59,354 nt of DNA from an uncultured Pseudomonadota bacterium (GCA_903885375.1 CAISIK010000052.1:1-59354), one strand, 5' to 3'. Shown: positions 41,653 to 49,893, numbered from the stretch's first letter. Notes: generated from the sequence alone by a model not told the origin. Numbers and translations: made by a program.

Positions 41653-42945
41653 CTAGGCTTCCGGCGGAAGGTCGGCGGCCGCCTTCCGGACCTGCGCTTC
41701 CTCGAGGATCAACCGCTCCAGCGCGGCTTCGGCGCTGGCGATGACCGCGTCGGCATCCTCCTCCTCGCAGCCGAGCACGCCCGCGAGGTCGTACCCTTCG
41801 GCATCGGCCACTTCCGCGAGGCTGTGGAAGCCGTGGCGGATGAGCAGCTCCACGCCCTCTTCGGAGAGCGCCTCGATGCGGCCGAGCTCGAGGCGAGCCT
41901 GGGTGCTCATCTCGGCATGCTTGGTCTCGCTGAGCACCACGACTTCCCAGCCGGTGAGGTGCTGGGCGAGGCGCACGTTCTGGCCGCGGCGGCCGATGGC
42001 CTTGCTGTACTGGTCGTCGGGGACGATGAGCTCCATCTTGTGGGCGGTCTCATCGATGTACACGCGCGCCACGTGGGCCGGCTGGATGGCGTGCACCACG
42101 TAGCGGGCCGGGTCGGCGTGGAAGGGGATGATGTCGATCGCTTCCCCGCGGAGCTCGGCCACGACGGCCTGCACGCGCGAGCCCTTCATGCCCACGCAGG
42201 CGCCCACGGGATCGACGTCGGGGTCGATCGAGCTGACCGCGATCTTGGCGCGGTGGCCCGGCTCGCGGGCGCACGCCTCGATGCGCACGATTCCCTCGGC
42301 CACTTCCGGCACCTCGAGCTCGAAGAGCTTCATCAGCAGGCCGGGATGGGTACGGCTGAGGATGACCTGCGGGGTCTTGGTGGCGCGGGTGATGTCGGCC
42401 ACGTAGGCCTGGATGCGATCGCCCTGGCGGTAGGTCTCGGTCATCACCTGCTCGCGCTTCGGCAGGAGCGCCTCGGCACGGCCGAGGTCGACGATGATGT
42501 TGCCCTTCTCGAAGCGACGCACGATGCCCGTGATGATCTCGCCCTTCCGGTCCTTGAACTCGGAGAACGTCATCTCGCGCTCGGCGTCGCGGATCTTCTG
42601 GATGATGACCTGTTTCGCGGTCTGGGCGGCGATGCGACCGAGGTCATCCACGCTCAGCTTGATGCCGAGGGAATCGCCCATCTCGCACTCGGGGTCCAGC
42701 AGACGGGCCTCATCGAGGGTGATCTCGATCTGGTCGTCTTCCACTTCTTCGGCCACCGTCTTGAACTCGAAGAGCTCGACCTCGCCGAGCTCCTCGTTCC
42801 ACTGGGCCTCGAGGTCCTTCTGCATGCCGTACTTCTTGCGCGCGGCCGCCTCCATGGCCTGTTCGAGCACCTCCACGAGCGAGTCGCGGGGGATGTTCTT
42901 CTCCTTGGAGACGAGTTCGAGATCGCGGGCGAGCGGGCTGTTCAT
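41653..42945 (-). CDS. nusA: Transcription termination/antitermination factor NusA
   Basis: 430 residues. N-terminal RNA-polymerase-binding domain (about 1-130, with VLEQAMEAAARKKYG), S1 domain (GEIITGIVRRFEKGNIIVDLG), two KH domains (DPVGACVGMKGSRVQAVV; SKAIGRRGQNVRLAQHLTGW) and a C-terminal helix-hairpin unit (LSEEGVELLIRHGFHSLAEV). Sets pausing and termination and joins rRNA antitermination. Overlaps the rimP end by 4 nt, so translation is coupled. Confidence 0.97.
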   Translation of the reverse strand: MNSPLARDLELVSKEKNIPRDSLVEVLEQAMEAAARKKYGMQKDLEAQWNEELGEVELFEFKTVAEEVEDDQIEITLDEARLLDPECEMGDSLGIKLSVDDLGRIAAQTAKQVIIQKIRDAEREMTFSEFKDRKGEIITGIVRRFEKGNIIVDLGRAEALLPKREQVMTETYRQGDRIQAYVADITRATKTPQVILSRTHPGLLMKLFELEVPEVAEGIVRIEACAREPGHRAKIAVSSIDPDVDPVGACVGMKGSRVQAVVAELRGEAIDIIPFHADPARYVVHAIQPAHVARVYIDETAHKMELIVPDDQYSKAIGRRGQNVRLAQHLTGWEVVVLSETKHAEMSTQARLELGRIEALSEEGVELLIRHGFHSLAEVADAEGYDLAGVLGCEEEDADAVIASAEAALERLILEEAQVRKAAADLPPEA

Positions 42946-43457
42946 GGCGTTGCCTCTTCAATGGGAGGGAGGCCCAGACCGAGCCTCCGGAACTGCTCGA
43001 GGGTGAGCGCCAGGTTGGCGCGCTCGATGGCCTCGAAAGGAAAGGTGCGGACTTCGGTGGCGGTCTGCACGGAGACCACGCCCTCGTGGATGCCGAGGAG
43101 CACGCCCTTCGTGCGCTTCTTGGCCTCCACTCCGAAGGGCTTCAGGCGAATCTCGCACCCGGCGAACCGGGCGTAGTCTTCCGGCCGCTGCACGGGGCGC
43201 TCGATGCCCGGCGTGCTCACTTCGAGATCGTAGGAGCCGAAGATGGGGTCGGCCACATCCAGCGCAGGGCTCACCTGCCGGGACACCCGCGTACAGTCTT
43301 CGATGCCGATGCCGCCCACCTTGTCGACCGACAGGCGGAGGACCGGCCCGTACGATCCGCCCGAGAGCTCGACGGCCACCAGCTCGTAGCCGAGGCGCAC
43401 CACCACCGGCTCGACGATGTCGCGAAGCTGGCGGAGGGTGGCGGGGGTCACGAGCAT
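42942..43457 (-). CDS. rimP: Ribosome maturation factor RimP
   Basis: 171 residues from ATG 43457 (a start 8 codons earlier is possible). LRQLRDIVEPVVVRLGYELVAVEL, then YGPVLRLSVDKVGGIGIEDCTRVSRQV, DLEVSTPGIERPVQRPEDYARF and the SH3-like C-terminal half (RTKGVLLGIHEGVVSVQ). RimP helps 30S assembly. First gene of the rimP-nusA-ylxR-infB-ylxP block. Its leader contains a terminator-like hairpin. Confidence 0.95.
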   Translation of the reverse strand: MLVTPATLRQLRDIVEPVVVRLGYELVAVELSGGSYGPVLRLSVDKVGGIGIEDCTRVSRQVSPALDVADPIFGSYDLEVSTPGIERPVQRPEDYARFAGCEIRLKPFGVEAKKRTKGVLLGIHEGVVSVQTATEVRTFPFEAIERANLALTLEQFRRLGLGLPPIEEATP

Positions 43458-43478
43458 GGGAGCCGGGGGCGCGGGGGC

Positions 43479-43510
43479 CAAAAAGACAAAGAGCGCCCCG
43501 AGGGACGCTC
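43479..43510 (-). terminator. Intrinsic-terminator-like hairpin in the rimP leader
   Basis: On the minus strand a stem GAGCGTCCC with complementary GGGGCGCTC (43510-43491), then TTTGTCTTTTT (43490-43480). This reads toward rimP, whose ATG is 22 nt past the T tract. It could end the cpoB-like transcript, 105 nt away, or act as an attenuator of the rimP-nusA operon. Confidence 0.7.
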
Positions 43511-43534
43511 CAGTTGGAGGTGCGGTACCGGGCT

Positions 43535-43563
43535 CGACTAATCCGGCCGAGCCGCCCGGTCAA
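43535..43563 (-). promoter_or_regulatory. Possible rimP-operon promoter
   Basis: TTGACC (43563-43558) is 5 of 6 to the -35 consensus. Seventeen bases on lies TAGTCG (43540-43535), a weak -10. If real, transcription starts just before the terminator-like hairpin, making that an attenuator. Confidence 0.3.
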
Positions 43564-43614
43564 GTTCGGGCGCGCGGCCCCGCCGGCCTGCGACGAACCG
43601 TGACGGCGGCCGAC

Positions 43615-44475
43615 TCAGGCCGGGCACTTCGCCTTCGCCTCTTTCGCCGCCTTGCTCCGCGGGTACTTCTTCAGCACGTCGCAGTAGAAGATCTTGGCGT
43701 CGGCGGCGCGACCGAGGCCCTCGAAGCACTCGCCCTGCCGAAGCAGCGACCACGAGGCCCAGGTGCTCGTGGGCGCCTTGTCCAGCACGTCCTGGAAGGC
43801 GCCGGCGGCCTGCTTGAACTCGCCCTCGTTCTGGAAGCTCTCCGCGATGCGGTAGTAGGCTTCGCCAGCGCGGTCGTGCCCGGGGTTCTCGGCGATGAAG
43901 CGCTTGGCCACGGCCCGGGCGGCCGCGGCGTTGCCGGCCTCGAGGTTCTCGCCGATGAGGCCGAAGACCTCCTCGGCCGTCATCGACGGGGCGGGCTCGG
44001 TGGGCGTGGTCGGCGCAGTGGGCTCGGCGGGCGGCGCATCACCCGGCGGTGGCACGGCGGCCGCCATCCCGGCGCTGTCGGCCCGCGGCGGGGGGCGGAT
44101 GCCGAGCGACTTCTCGACCACGGCCATCCGCTGCTCGACGTAGAGCAGACGGGCATCCACATCGGCCTGGGTGCCGAGGCCAGCCATCTCGAAGGTGCGG
44201 TAGTCGTGGTCGATCACCTCGACCTCGCCGCGCATCCGCGCCACCTCGGCGCGAAGGTCCTCCACCGTCTCCATCTTCAGGATGTCCTCCTGACCCCGCG
44301 CGCGCGTGACCTCCTCGAGCTGCGCCACGCGCCGCCCGACGCCTTCCCCCATCGACTCGAGCTCGCGCACCCGCACCTGCTGGCTGGCGAGCTCGCGCTC
44401 GTAGGCCGAGGTGGCCGACTGGCCGGTGCGGTCCAGCACGCAGGCGCCCAGGAACAGGAACAGGACCGGCTTCAT
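43615..44475 (-). CDS. cpoB: CpoB/YbgF-like lipoprotein with coiled coil and TPR repeats
   Basis: 286 residues. Signal MKPVLFLFLGAC (lipobox), a coiled coil (about 25-130), a Pro/Thr-rich linker and three TPR-like units from about 165 (AVAKRFIAENPGHDRAGEAY, AYYRIAESFQNEGEFKQAAGAF, LLRQGECFEGLGRAADAKIF). CpoB works with the Tol-Pal system to couple peptidoglycan synthesis and outer-membrane constriction. It overlaps the pal-like gene by 4 nt on the same strand, supporting the call. Confidence 0.82.
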   Translation of the reverse strand: MKPVLFLFLGACVLDRTGQSATSAYERELASQQVRVRELESMGEGVGRRVAQLEEVTRARGQEDILKMETVEDLRAEVARMRGEVEVIDHDYRTFEMAGLGTQADVDARLLYVEQRMAVVEKSLGIRPPPRADSAGMAAAVPPPGDAPPAEPTAPTTPTEPAPSMTAEEVFGLIGENLEAGNAAAARAVAKRFIAENPGHDRAGEAYYRIAESFQNEGEFKQAAGAFQDVLDKAPTSTWASWSLLRQGECFEGLGRAADAKIFYCDVLKKYPRSKAAKEAKAKCPA

Positions 44476-45197
44476 CGCCCACTCCCCGGCAGGATTTCGA
44501 CGCGGCGGTTCTGGGCCCAGACGCTCTCGCCGTCGCCCGTGGCGGCGGGGCGCTCCTCGCCGTAGCTCACGGCCTGCACCCGGCTCGGCGCCACGCCGAG
44601 GCCCACGAGGTAGCGCGCCACCGCATCCGCGCGCCGCTGCCCGAGCGCGAGGTTGTACTCGGTGGTGCCGCGGTCATCGCAGTGGCCCTCCACCCGCACG
44701 AACTCGGTGCCGTTGCGGAGGCAAGCCGCCGCCGTCTCGATCGCGGCGCGCGTGGCGGCATCGAGCACGGAGCTGTCGAACCCGAAGCGGATGGTGGCCG
44801 GGCGGCAGCCATCGTCGGCCGAGCTCGCCACCAGCGTGAGGCCCTTGCGGAGCGCCGAGCTCTCCCCGCCGGTGTTGGTGACCACCACGTCGTAGCGTCC
44901 CACCGAGAGCGCCGGCACGGTGACGGCCAGGGTGGAGGCATCGCGGTAGCGCGCGCTCGCATCGATCCCGCCGATCTGCACGCGCGAGCCCGACTCGAAG
45001 CCGTTGCCGAAGACCTCCGCCGAGAAGCTCGAACCGGCCTGGCCGAAGTTGGGGTCGATCGAGGCCACCTGGAGCTCCACCTCCGGGGTGTTCAACCCCC
45101 GGTCGGGCGGAGAATCATCCTCCACCGTGTGCCGGCCGCACTTGCTGGCGAGCAGCATCGGACTGAGGAGGAGGACGAGGGCGAGACGTGTACGCAT
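44472..45197 (-). CDS. pal: Pal-like OmpA-domain lipoprotein with IPT/TIG domain
   Basis: 241 residues from ATG 45197 (signal MRTRLALVLLLSPMLLASKC). Residues about 40-125 form an IPT/TIG immunoglobulin-like domain (SIDPNFGQAGSSFSAEVFGNGF). The OmpA/Pal domain follows (IRFGFDSSVLDAATRAAIE, VRVEGHCDDRGTTEYNLALGQRRADAV), which binds diaminopimelate in peptidoglycan. The extra TIG domain is unusual for Pal. TolB, TolQRA are not in the window. Confidence 0.88.
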   Translation of the reverse strand: MRTRLALVLLLSPMLLASKCGRHTVEDDSPPDRGLNTPEVELQVASIDPNFGQAGSSFSAEVFGNGFESGSRVQIGGIDASARYRDASTLAVTVPALSVGRYDVVVTNTGGESSALRKGLTLVASSADDGCRPATIRFGFDSSVLDAATRAAIETAAACLRNGTEFVRVEGHCDDRGTTEYNLALGQRRADAVARYLVGLGVAPSRVQAVSYGEERPAATGDGESVWAQNRRVEILPGSGR

Positions 45198-45204
45198 TTC
45201 GCGC

Positions 45205-45226
45205 GAGCTAACCCGGTAGGCTATGC
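45205..45226. promoter_or_regulatory. Back-to-back TA boxes between pal and the GT gene
   Basis: Minus-strand TAGCTC (45210-45205) ends 7 nt before the pal ATG. Plus-strand TAGGCT (45217-45222) lies before the GTG at 45234. Together they form the near-palindrome AGCTAACCCGGTAGGCT, so the two promoters must overlap. Confidence 0.4.
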
Positions 45227-45233
45227 GCGGGGG

Positions 45234-46466
45234 GTGCGCGCTCCGCTCGTGCTCGTGCCCGCATGCATCGGCGCGAGCCTGCTCGTTTCGCGGGTGTCCT
45301 CCCCGGCCGCGGAGGCCGTGCCGATGAGCCTCTTCGTGGTGGTGTGGGGCGCGGCAGTGGCGTGGGGATTGGGGATCGCGGGCACCTCGTGGGAGCGGGA
45401 GTCCGCCGCCCCCTCCCGGGGGCTCGGAGGAGGCCGCGCCCCGTTGTTCCCGCTGGCCGTGGCGCTGGCAGCCCTCGCCGTGCGCCTGCCGCTCCTGCGC
45501 TGGCCGGCGGAGCTCTCCGACGACGTGTTCCGCTACGTCTGGGAAGGCGCGGTGTGGCGCGCCGGCTTCTCGCCCTTCGCCCACGCGCCCGACGCCGAGG
45601 CGCTCCGCCCCCTGCGCGACGCCACCTGGGCACAGGTGAACCACCGGGAGGTGTCCTCCATCTACCCCCCGCTTGCGCAGGCCTGGTTCTGGCTGCTCTC
45701 CCCGCTCGGCGCGTTCGGGTTCCGCGTGGCCGCCCTGCTCGCCGATTCCCTCACGGCGGCCTCGCTCGCCCGGCGGGGCGCGCGCGCAGGCTGGGCGTGG
45801 GCGCTGCTGCCCCTGCCGGCCATCGAGTCGGCCGCCAACGGGCACCTCGAGGCGCTCGGCTGCCTGCTGGTGGCCCTGGCCCTGGCCGGGTCGCGCCTCG
45901 CGGCGCTCGGCGCCGCGCTCGTGAAGCTCCTGCCCGCGGTGCTGCTCGTCCGTGAGCCCCCGCGCCGGCTCCTGGTCTGGGCGCTCCTGGGCGCGCTCGC
46001 GTTCGTGCCGCTCGCTGGGCCGGGGCTCCTCCGCGGGTTCGGCACCTATGGGGCGCACTGGTCCTTCAACGGCAGCGCCTGGCCACTCCTCGCCTGGGCG
46101 CTCGGCGATGGCGCGGTCGCGCGCAAGGTGCTGGTCGGTGTGGGCGTGGTCGTGGTGGTCCTCGCGCTCCGGAGCCGCGCCGCCCCGGCCAGACTGCTGC
46201 TGATCGTGTCGGGGGCGTTCGTACTCCTCTCCCCGACGGTGCACCCCTGGTACACGCTCTGGCCGCTCCTGCCAGCGCTCTGGCTGCGCGAACGGGCGTT
46301 CGTGGCGCTCGCGGTGCTCGCCCCGCTCGCCTACGTGGTGCTCGCTTCCGAGACAATGCACGGGGAGTGGCGGGAATCGCCGCTCACCCGCTGGATCATC
46401 TGGGCGCCGGTGTACGCTCTCCTCCTCGCCGACGCCTGGCGTCGTTTCTCCCGAGCCGGACCATGA
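45234..46466 (+). CDS. Polytopic GT-C-type mannosyl/glycosyltransferase-like protein
   Basis: 410 residues from GTG 45234. About ten membrane helices. The first large loop reads LPLLRWPAELSDDVFRYVWEGAVWRAGFSPFAHAP, then VNHREVSSIYPPLAQAWFW: the DD motif and the YPPL motif of polyprenol-dependent GT-C enzymes related to mannosyltransferases. Acts from the outer face of the inner membrane. It overlaps the LarA-like gene by 4 nt (ATGA), which implies coupled translation. Confidence 0.75.
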   Translation: MRAPLVLVPACIGASLLVSRVSSPAAEAVPMSLFVVVWGAAVAWGLGIAGTSWERESAAPSRGLGGGRAPLFPLAVALAALAVRLPLLRWPAELSDDVFRYVWEGAVWRAGFSPFAHAPDAEALRPLRDATWAQVNHREVSSIYPPLAQAWFWLLSPLGAFGFRVAALLADSLTAASLARRGARAGWAWALLPLPAIESAANGHLEALGCLLVALALAGSRLAALGAALVKLLPAVLLVREPPRRLLVWALLGALAFVPLAGPGLLRGFGTYGAHWSFNGSAWPLLAWALGDGAVARKVLVGVGVVVVVLALRSRAAPARLLLIVSGAFVLLSPTVHPWYTLWPLLPALWLRERAFVALAVLAPLAYVVLASETMHGEWRESPLTRWIIWAPVYALLLADAWRRFSRAGP

Positions 46467-47542
46467 CCCCACTCCGTCCCGCCGCCGGATTCCCCACCCC
46501 CGCGGAGGCGATCGCCGCCTGCCCCCCGCCCCGCGGCGGCCGCACGGTCATCGCCATCCCCGACGGCACCCGCCCCGTGGACGTGCCGGCCGCCCTCGCG
46601 GCCCTCGCGCCGTGGGTGACCGACGCCCGCGCCGTGGTGGGGCTCGGACTGCACCGCCCGATGCTGGCGCACGAGCTGCCCGGGTCGCCCTTCCCCCTTC
46701 TCCAGCACGACCCCGATCAGACCGACCCCACCGCGGTCGTGGACGGCATTCCCGGGTCGGTGTCGCACCACCTGCGCGGCGCCGACGTGGTGGTTGGCGT
46801 GGGGATCGTGGAGCTGCACCAGTACGCCGGGTTCTCCGGCGGGCACAAGGCGGTGTCGGTGGGGCTCGGCGGGCGCGCCACCCTCGACGCGCTGCACGCG
46901 CGGGAGCGGGTGGTCGCCCAGGGCGTGGGCCTCGGGGCGATCGAGGGCAACCCCTTTCGCGCCGCGGTGGATGCGCTCGGCGAGGCCGCCCGCGTTCGCT
47001 GGGTGCTCAACGTGGCCAACGGGCGCTGGTTCGCGGGCCCGCCGCGCCAGGTGCTCGCGGAGGCGAGCGCCTCGCTCGACTGCTGGCTCGACGTCGACGA
47101 GGCCGCGAGCTCCGCCGCCCTGCTCGTGCCCCCGCGCAAGGCCGTGAACTTCTACCAGGCGAGCCGCGCCGCCACCTACCTCGGCCTGTCGGCCCGACCA
47201 CCGCTCCTCCCGGGCGCCACGATCTACCTCGATGCCGCCTGCGTGGAAGGCATGGGCGAAGGCTCCGGCGAGCAGGCCTTCGCCGATCTGGCCCGGCGGC
47301 TCCCCTACCCCTGGGCCGATGCGCTCACCGGCGCGCCCCCCGTGGGCGCCGGCACGCAACGGCTGGTCATGCTGGCCCTGCTCCTGCAAAGTTACCGCCT
47401 CGTCGTGACGGGCTGCGCCCGCCCCGACGCCCTGCGCGCCTGCGGCCTCGACGCGCGCCCCGAGCCCGCCCAGCTTCACGCCCCCGCCGACGCCCTCCTG
47501 ATCGCCGACCCCTTCGGCCGGCTCCCGCGCCTCCGCGCCTGA
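46463..47542 (+). CDS. LarA-like nickel-pincer-family racemase/epimerase homologue (DUF2088)
   Basis: 359 residues. IAIPDGTRPVD starts the family fold. The LarA key residues are all recognisable: His 64 in GLHRPM, His 119 in ELHQYAGFSGGHKAV, the cofactor-tethering Lys 129 ten residues later, and His 145 sixteen residues after that, the same spacing as His174, Lys184 and His200 of Lactobacillus LarA. The enzyme class racemises or epimerises 2-hydroxy acids with a nickel pincer cofactor. LarB, LarC and LarE, needed to make the cofactor, are not here. Substrate unknown. Confidence 0.8.
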   Translation: MTPLRPAAGFPTPAEAIAACPPPRGGRTVIAIPDGTRPVDVPAALAALAPWVTDARAVVGLGLHRPMLAHELPGSPFPLLQHDPDQTDPTAVVDGIPGSVSHHLRGADVVVGVGIVELHQYAGFSGGHKAVSVGLGGRATLDALHARERVVAQGVGLGAIEGNPFRAAVDALGEAARVRWVLNVANGRWFAGPPRQVLAEASASLDCWLDVDEAASSAALLVPPRKAVNFYQASRAATYLGLSARPPLLPGATIYLDAACVEGMGEGSGEQAFADLARRLPYPWADALTGAPPVGAGTQRLVMLALLLQSYRLVVTGCARPDALRACGLDARPEPAQLHAPADALLIADPFGRLPRLRA

Positions 47543-47548
47543 GCGACG

Positions 47549-48526
47549 CTACTCGAGCGGCTCCACCCACCGCGCGAACGTGACCGTGGTCACCTGCGCC
47601 ACGCGCGTGGTGAAGCCCATGTGGAGCGTGTCGGGCGTGTCGGTGGTGCGGTGGTAGTGGGGCGTTTCTTCGTCGGACCCGCGCACGTTGTGGGCCTCCA
47701 CGCAGTCCATCGGCGAGATCGCGGGGTAGCCGGCGTCCTGGAAGTTGGTGTGGTCGTCGCCCAGGCAGTACCGGTGCTCGATCCAGGTCTTGTTCGCCAC
47801 GCCCAGCTCGTTGGCCACGGTTTCCATGTCGGCCACCAGCGCGGCGCTCTCGGGATCGCCGAGGATGTCCATGGCATCCCCCTCACCGAGCGGCCAGTAC
47901 CCGATCATGTCGGGGGCGATCACGCCCTGGGCATCCACCCCCGTCTCGGCCATCTCGTCGACCAGGTGGGCGGAGCCCAGTGAACCCTGCTCCTCCGCCG
48001 CCGTGAGCACGAACCAGGCGGTGTGGGCGAGCGGGTGGGCAACCAGGAGGCGTGCCGCCTCGAGCACCACCGCCACGCCGGTGGCGTTGTCATCGGCCCC
48101 CGGGGCCTCCGTTTCCGGGTGGTTGGAGGTGCTGTCGTAGTGCGCCGAAAAGACGAAGACCACGTCCGGATCCACCGTTCCAGGCACGATGCCCACGACG
48201 TTCTCGACCGGCTCGCCCTCCACCTCGAACCCATCGCGCCACACCTCCACGCCGAGCGCCTCGAAGCGGCCTACGAGGTAGTCCGCCGCAGCTTCATCCC
48301 CATCGGAGAAGGTGTAGCGGGTGCCGAACGCAGCGAGGTCCTCGATGGTGGCGGTCAGCTCTGCTTCGCTCACGTCTGCCGCGAGCGAGAAGGAGTCGAA
48401 CTCGGTGGCGCCGGCGCCGGTGTCGGAGGTATCCCCGCCGCCCTCCGCTGCGCTGTCGCCGCGGGTGCCCCCCTGGGCGGGGTCGGAGTCGGGAGTGCCA
48501 CACGCGAGCAGGAGGAGGGCGAGCAT
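47549..48526 (-). CDS. M28-family zinc aminopeptidase lipoprotein
   Basis: 325 residues. Signal MLALLLLAC. Zinc ligands of M28 in order: His in SAHYDST, Asp in GADDNATGVA, Glu-Glu in TAAEEQGSLGS, Asp in VIAPDMIGYW, and His near EETPHYHRTTDT. Exported to the outer membrane surface, where it would trim peptides for nutrition. TAAGCG ends 6 nt upstream of the ATG. Converges on the LarA gene. Confidence 0.9.
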   Translation of the reverse strand: MLALLLLACGTPDSDPAQGGTRGDSAAEGGGDTSDTGAGATEFDSFSLAADVSEAELTATIEDLAAFGTRYTFSDGDEAAADYLVGRFEALGVEVWRDGFEVEGEPVENVVGIVPGTVDPDVVFVFSAHYDSTSNHPETEAPGADDNATGVAVVLEAARLLVAHPLAHTAWFVLTAAEEQGSLGSAHLVDEMAETGVDAQGVIAPDMIGYWPLGEGDAMDILGDPESAALVADMETVANELGVANKTWIEHRYCLGDDHTNFQDAGYPAISPMDCVEAHNVRGSDEETPHYHRTTDTPDTLHMGFTTRVAQVTTVTFARWVEPLE

Positions 48527-48580
48527 CCCGCTCGCTTAGCCCGTTCCCCTGTCCGCGCCCGGCGCCCGAGGCCCACGGGC

Positions 48581-48769
48581 TCAGGCTGCGGCGCGCATCC
48601 GCCGCTCGCGGGGCGACACGGCCGCCTCGATCCGGCGCCGGGCGGCGCGGGCATCGGCATCCACCGCACGGAGCTCCTTGTCGGACCAAGGGAGGGCCCA
48701 CAGCGAGAGGGCCGCGCCGCCGGTGAGGCCGATGGTCATCAGGAGGGTGGCGATGAGGTTGCTGTCCAT
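48581..48769 (-). CDS. Small membrane protein, promoter overlapped by a TGTTCAG inverted repeat
   Basis: 62 residues: one membrane helix (LIATLLMTIGLTGGAALSLWAL) then a charged tail with DADARAARRRIEAAVSPRERRMRAA. GGAG sits 6 nt before the ATG. A good sigma-70 promoter precedes it with an operator-like inverted repeat over the -10. I do not recognise the family. Small single-helix proteins under tight control are often stress-response or toxin-like; that is only a possibility. Confidence 0.65.
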   Translation of the reverse strand: MDSNLIATLLMTIGLTGGAALSLWALPWSDKELRAVDADARAARRRIEAAVSPRERRMRAAA

Positions 48770-48796
48770 TTTCTGCTCCGAGTGAGTGGGGTGACC

Positions 48797-48814
48797 TGTT
48801 CAGCTACCTGAACA
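48797..48814. promoter_or_regulatory. Operator-like perfect inverted repeat TGTTCAG-N4-CTGAACA
   Basis: Arms of 7 bp, perfect, separated by CTAC. It overlaps the last four bases of the TATGTT -10 for the small membrane gene. The core TGTTCAG is the same as in the dprA site. Read on the minus strand it matches 14 of 17 positions of the remembered Myxococcus LexA consensus. Confidence 0.6.
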
Positions 48815-48839
48815 TACGCACATTCCTGTTTCGTGTCCA
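48811..48839 (-). promoter_or_regulatory. Sigma-70-type promoter of the small membrane gene
   Basis: On the minus strand TGGACA (48839-48834, 5 of 6), 17-bp spacer, TATGTT (48816-48811). This is the best full promoter match in the window. The predicted start lies inside the TGTTCAG inverted repeat, leaving a leader of about 35 nt with GGAG. Confidence 0.6.
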
Positions 48840-48900
48840 GCGTGGGGATCAGAATGACACCCCACCCAGCCAAAAAATGGTCGATCCGATCCGCGACGGA

Positions 48901-48906
48901 TAGATT
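48901..48906 (+). promoter_or_regulatory. Putative -10 box (TAGATT) of the WYL-regulator gene
   Basis: TAGATT (exact TAnnnT) ends 9 nt before the ATG at 48916. Just upstream ATCCG-CGA-CGGAT is a 5-bp inverted repeat that could be an autoregulatory site. Confidence 0.45.
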
Positions 48907-48915
48907 TCCGGGTCC

Positions 48916-49893
48916 ATGCTCGACGTCGACCTCAACAAGTCCCAGAAGCTCGTCCGGATGCTGCAGCTGCTGCAGAAGCGGGGCGGCATCCCCGCGTGGG
49001 ACCTCATGGGGCGCTTCGGCCTCGATGCCCGCACGCTCCGCCGCTACCTCCAGGACCTCGAGGACATGGGCATTCCCGTGGTGGAGGAGGGGCACGCGGG
49101 CCACCGCAGCGTCGCGCTCGATCGCAACTACGCGCGCGCCGGCGTGCAGCTCACCCTCGCCGAGGCGGTGTCGCTCCACTTCGGCCGCACCCTCTTCACC
49201 TTCCTCGATGGCACCTCCTTCGCCTCCGACCTCGACGATGCGATCGAGCGCCTCGAGCCGGCCATCGGCCGCTTTCCGCAGGATGCGGAGCGGGACATCG
49301 ATCGCAAGTTCATGGCCGTACCGGAGCATGGGAAGGACTACGCGCGGGATGGTGACCTGCTCGACGAGGTCGTGAGCGCGCTCATCTTCTCGAACCCGGC
49401 CGATGCCGAGTATCGTCCCCTTCGCGGCGTTCCGAAGGTGTACCGACTGCACCCCTACACCCTCGCGGTGTACCGGCAGGGGCTGTACCTCTTCGCCCGC
49501 GACGTGGCGGAGGACAGGGTGAAGAGCTTCGCCGTGGAGCGGTTCGTGCGCTTCTCGCGGCTGCGGCGGGAGCACTTCCCCTACCCCGAGGTCTGGCGTC
49601 CGCTCGACATGCTGCGCGATGCGTTCGGGATCATCGGCGGCACGCCCGAGCAGGTGGTGGCACGTTTCACCGCCGATGCCGCGCCGTACGTACGGGAGCG
49701 CCGCTGGCACCCCTCGGCCCGCGCCGAGCCCCTCGAAGATGGAGGCGTGCGGCTCTCGATGGAGGTGGCGAACACCCCCGAGCTGCGCGAATGGCTGCTC
49801 GGCTTCGGCGCCAGCGTGCTCGTGGAGGGTCCGCCCTCGCTCGTGGACTGGATGCGCGCGCAGCACCTCGCCGCCGCGAACCGGTACGGCTGA
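48916..49893 (+). CDS. WYL-domain HTH transcriptional regulator
   Basis: 325 residues. N-terminal HTH (about 8-65: VRMLQLLQKRGGIPAWDLMGRF then RTLRRYLQDLEDMGIPVVEE). A WYL domain (about 165-225: YRLHPYTLAVYRQGLYLFARD, VKSFAVERFVRFSRL) and a WCX-type C-terminal domain (FTADAAPYVRERRWHPS; LREWLLGFGASVLVEGP). WYL regulators sense nucleic acid or nucleotide ligands and control damage and phage responses in several phyla. First gene of a three-gene coupled operon. Confidence 0.9.
   Translation: MLDVDLNKSQKLVRMLQLLQKRGGIPAWDLMGRFGLDARTLRRYLQDLEDMGIPVVEEGHAGHRSVALDRNYARAGVQLTLAEAVSLHFGRTLFTFLDGTSFASDLDDAIERLEPAIGRFPQDAERDIDRKFMAVPEHGKDYARDGDLLDEVVSALIFSNPADAEYRPLRGVPKVYRLHPYTLAVYRQGLYLFARDVAEDRVKSFAVERFVRFSRLRREHFPYPEVWRPLDMLRDAFGIIGGTPEQVVARFTADAAPYVRERRWHPSARAEPLEDGGVRLSMEVANTPELREWLLGFGASVLVEGPPSLVDWMRAQHLAAANRYG

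Noticed and set aside
43511..43614. tRNA gene before rimP, as metY in E. coli
   Set aside because: No cloverleaf, T-loop or acceptor stem could be folded on either strand.
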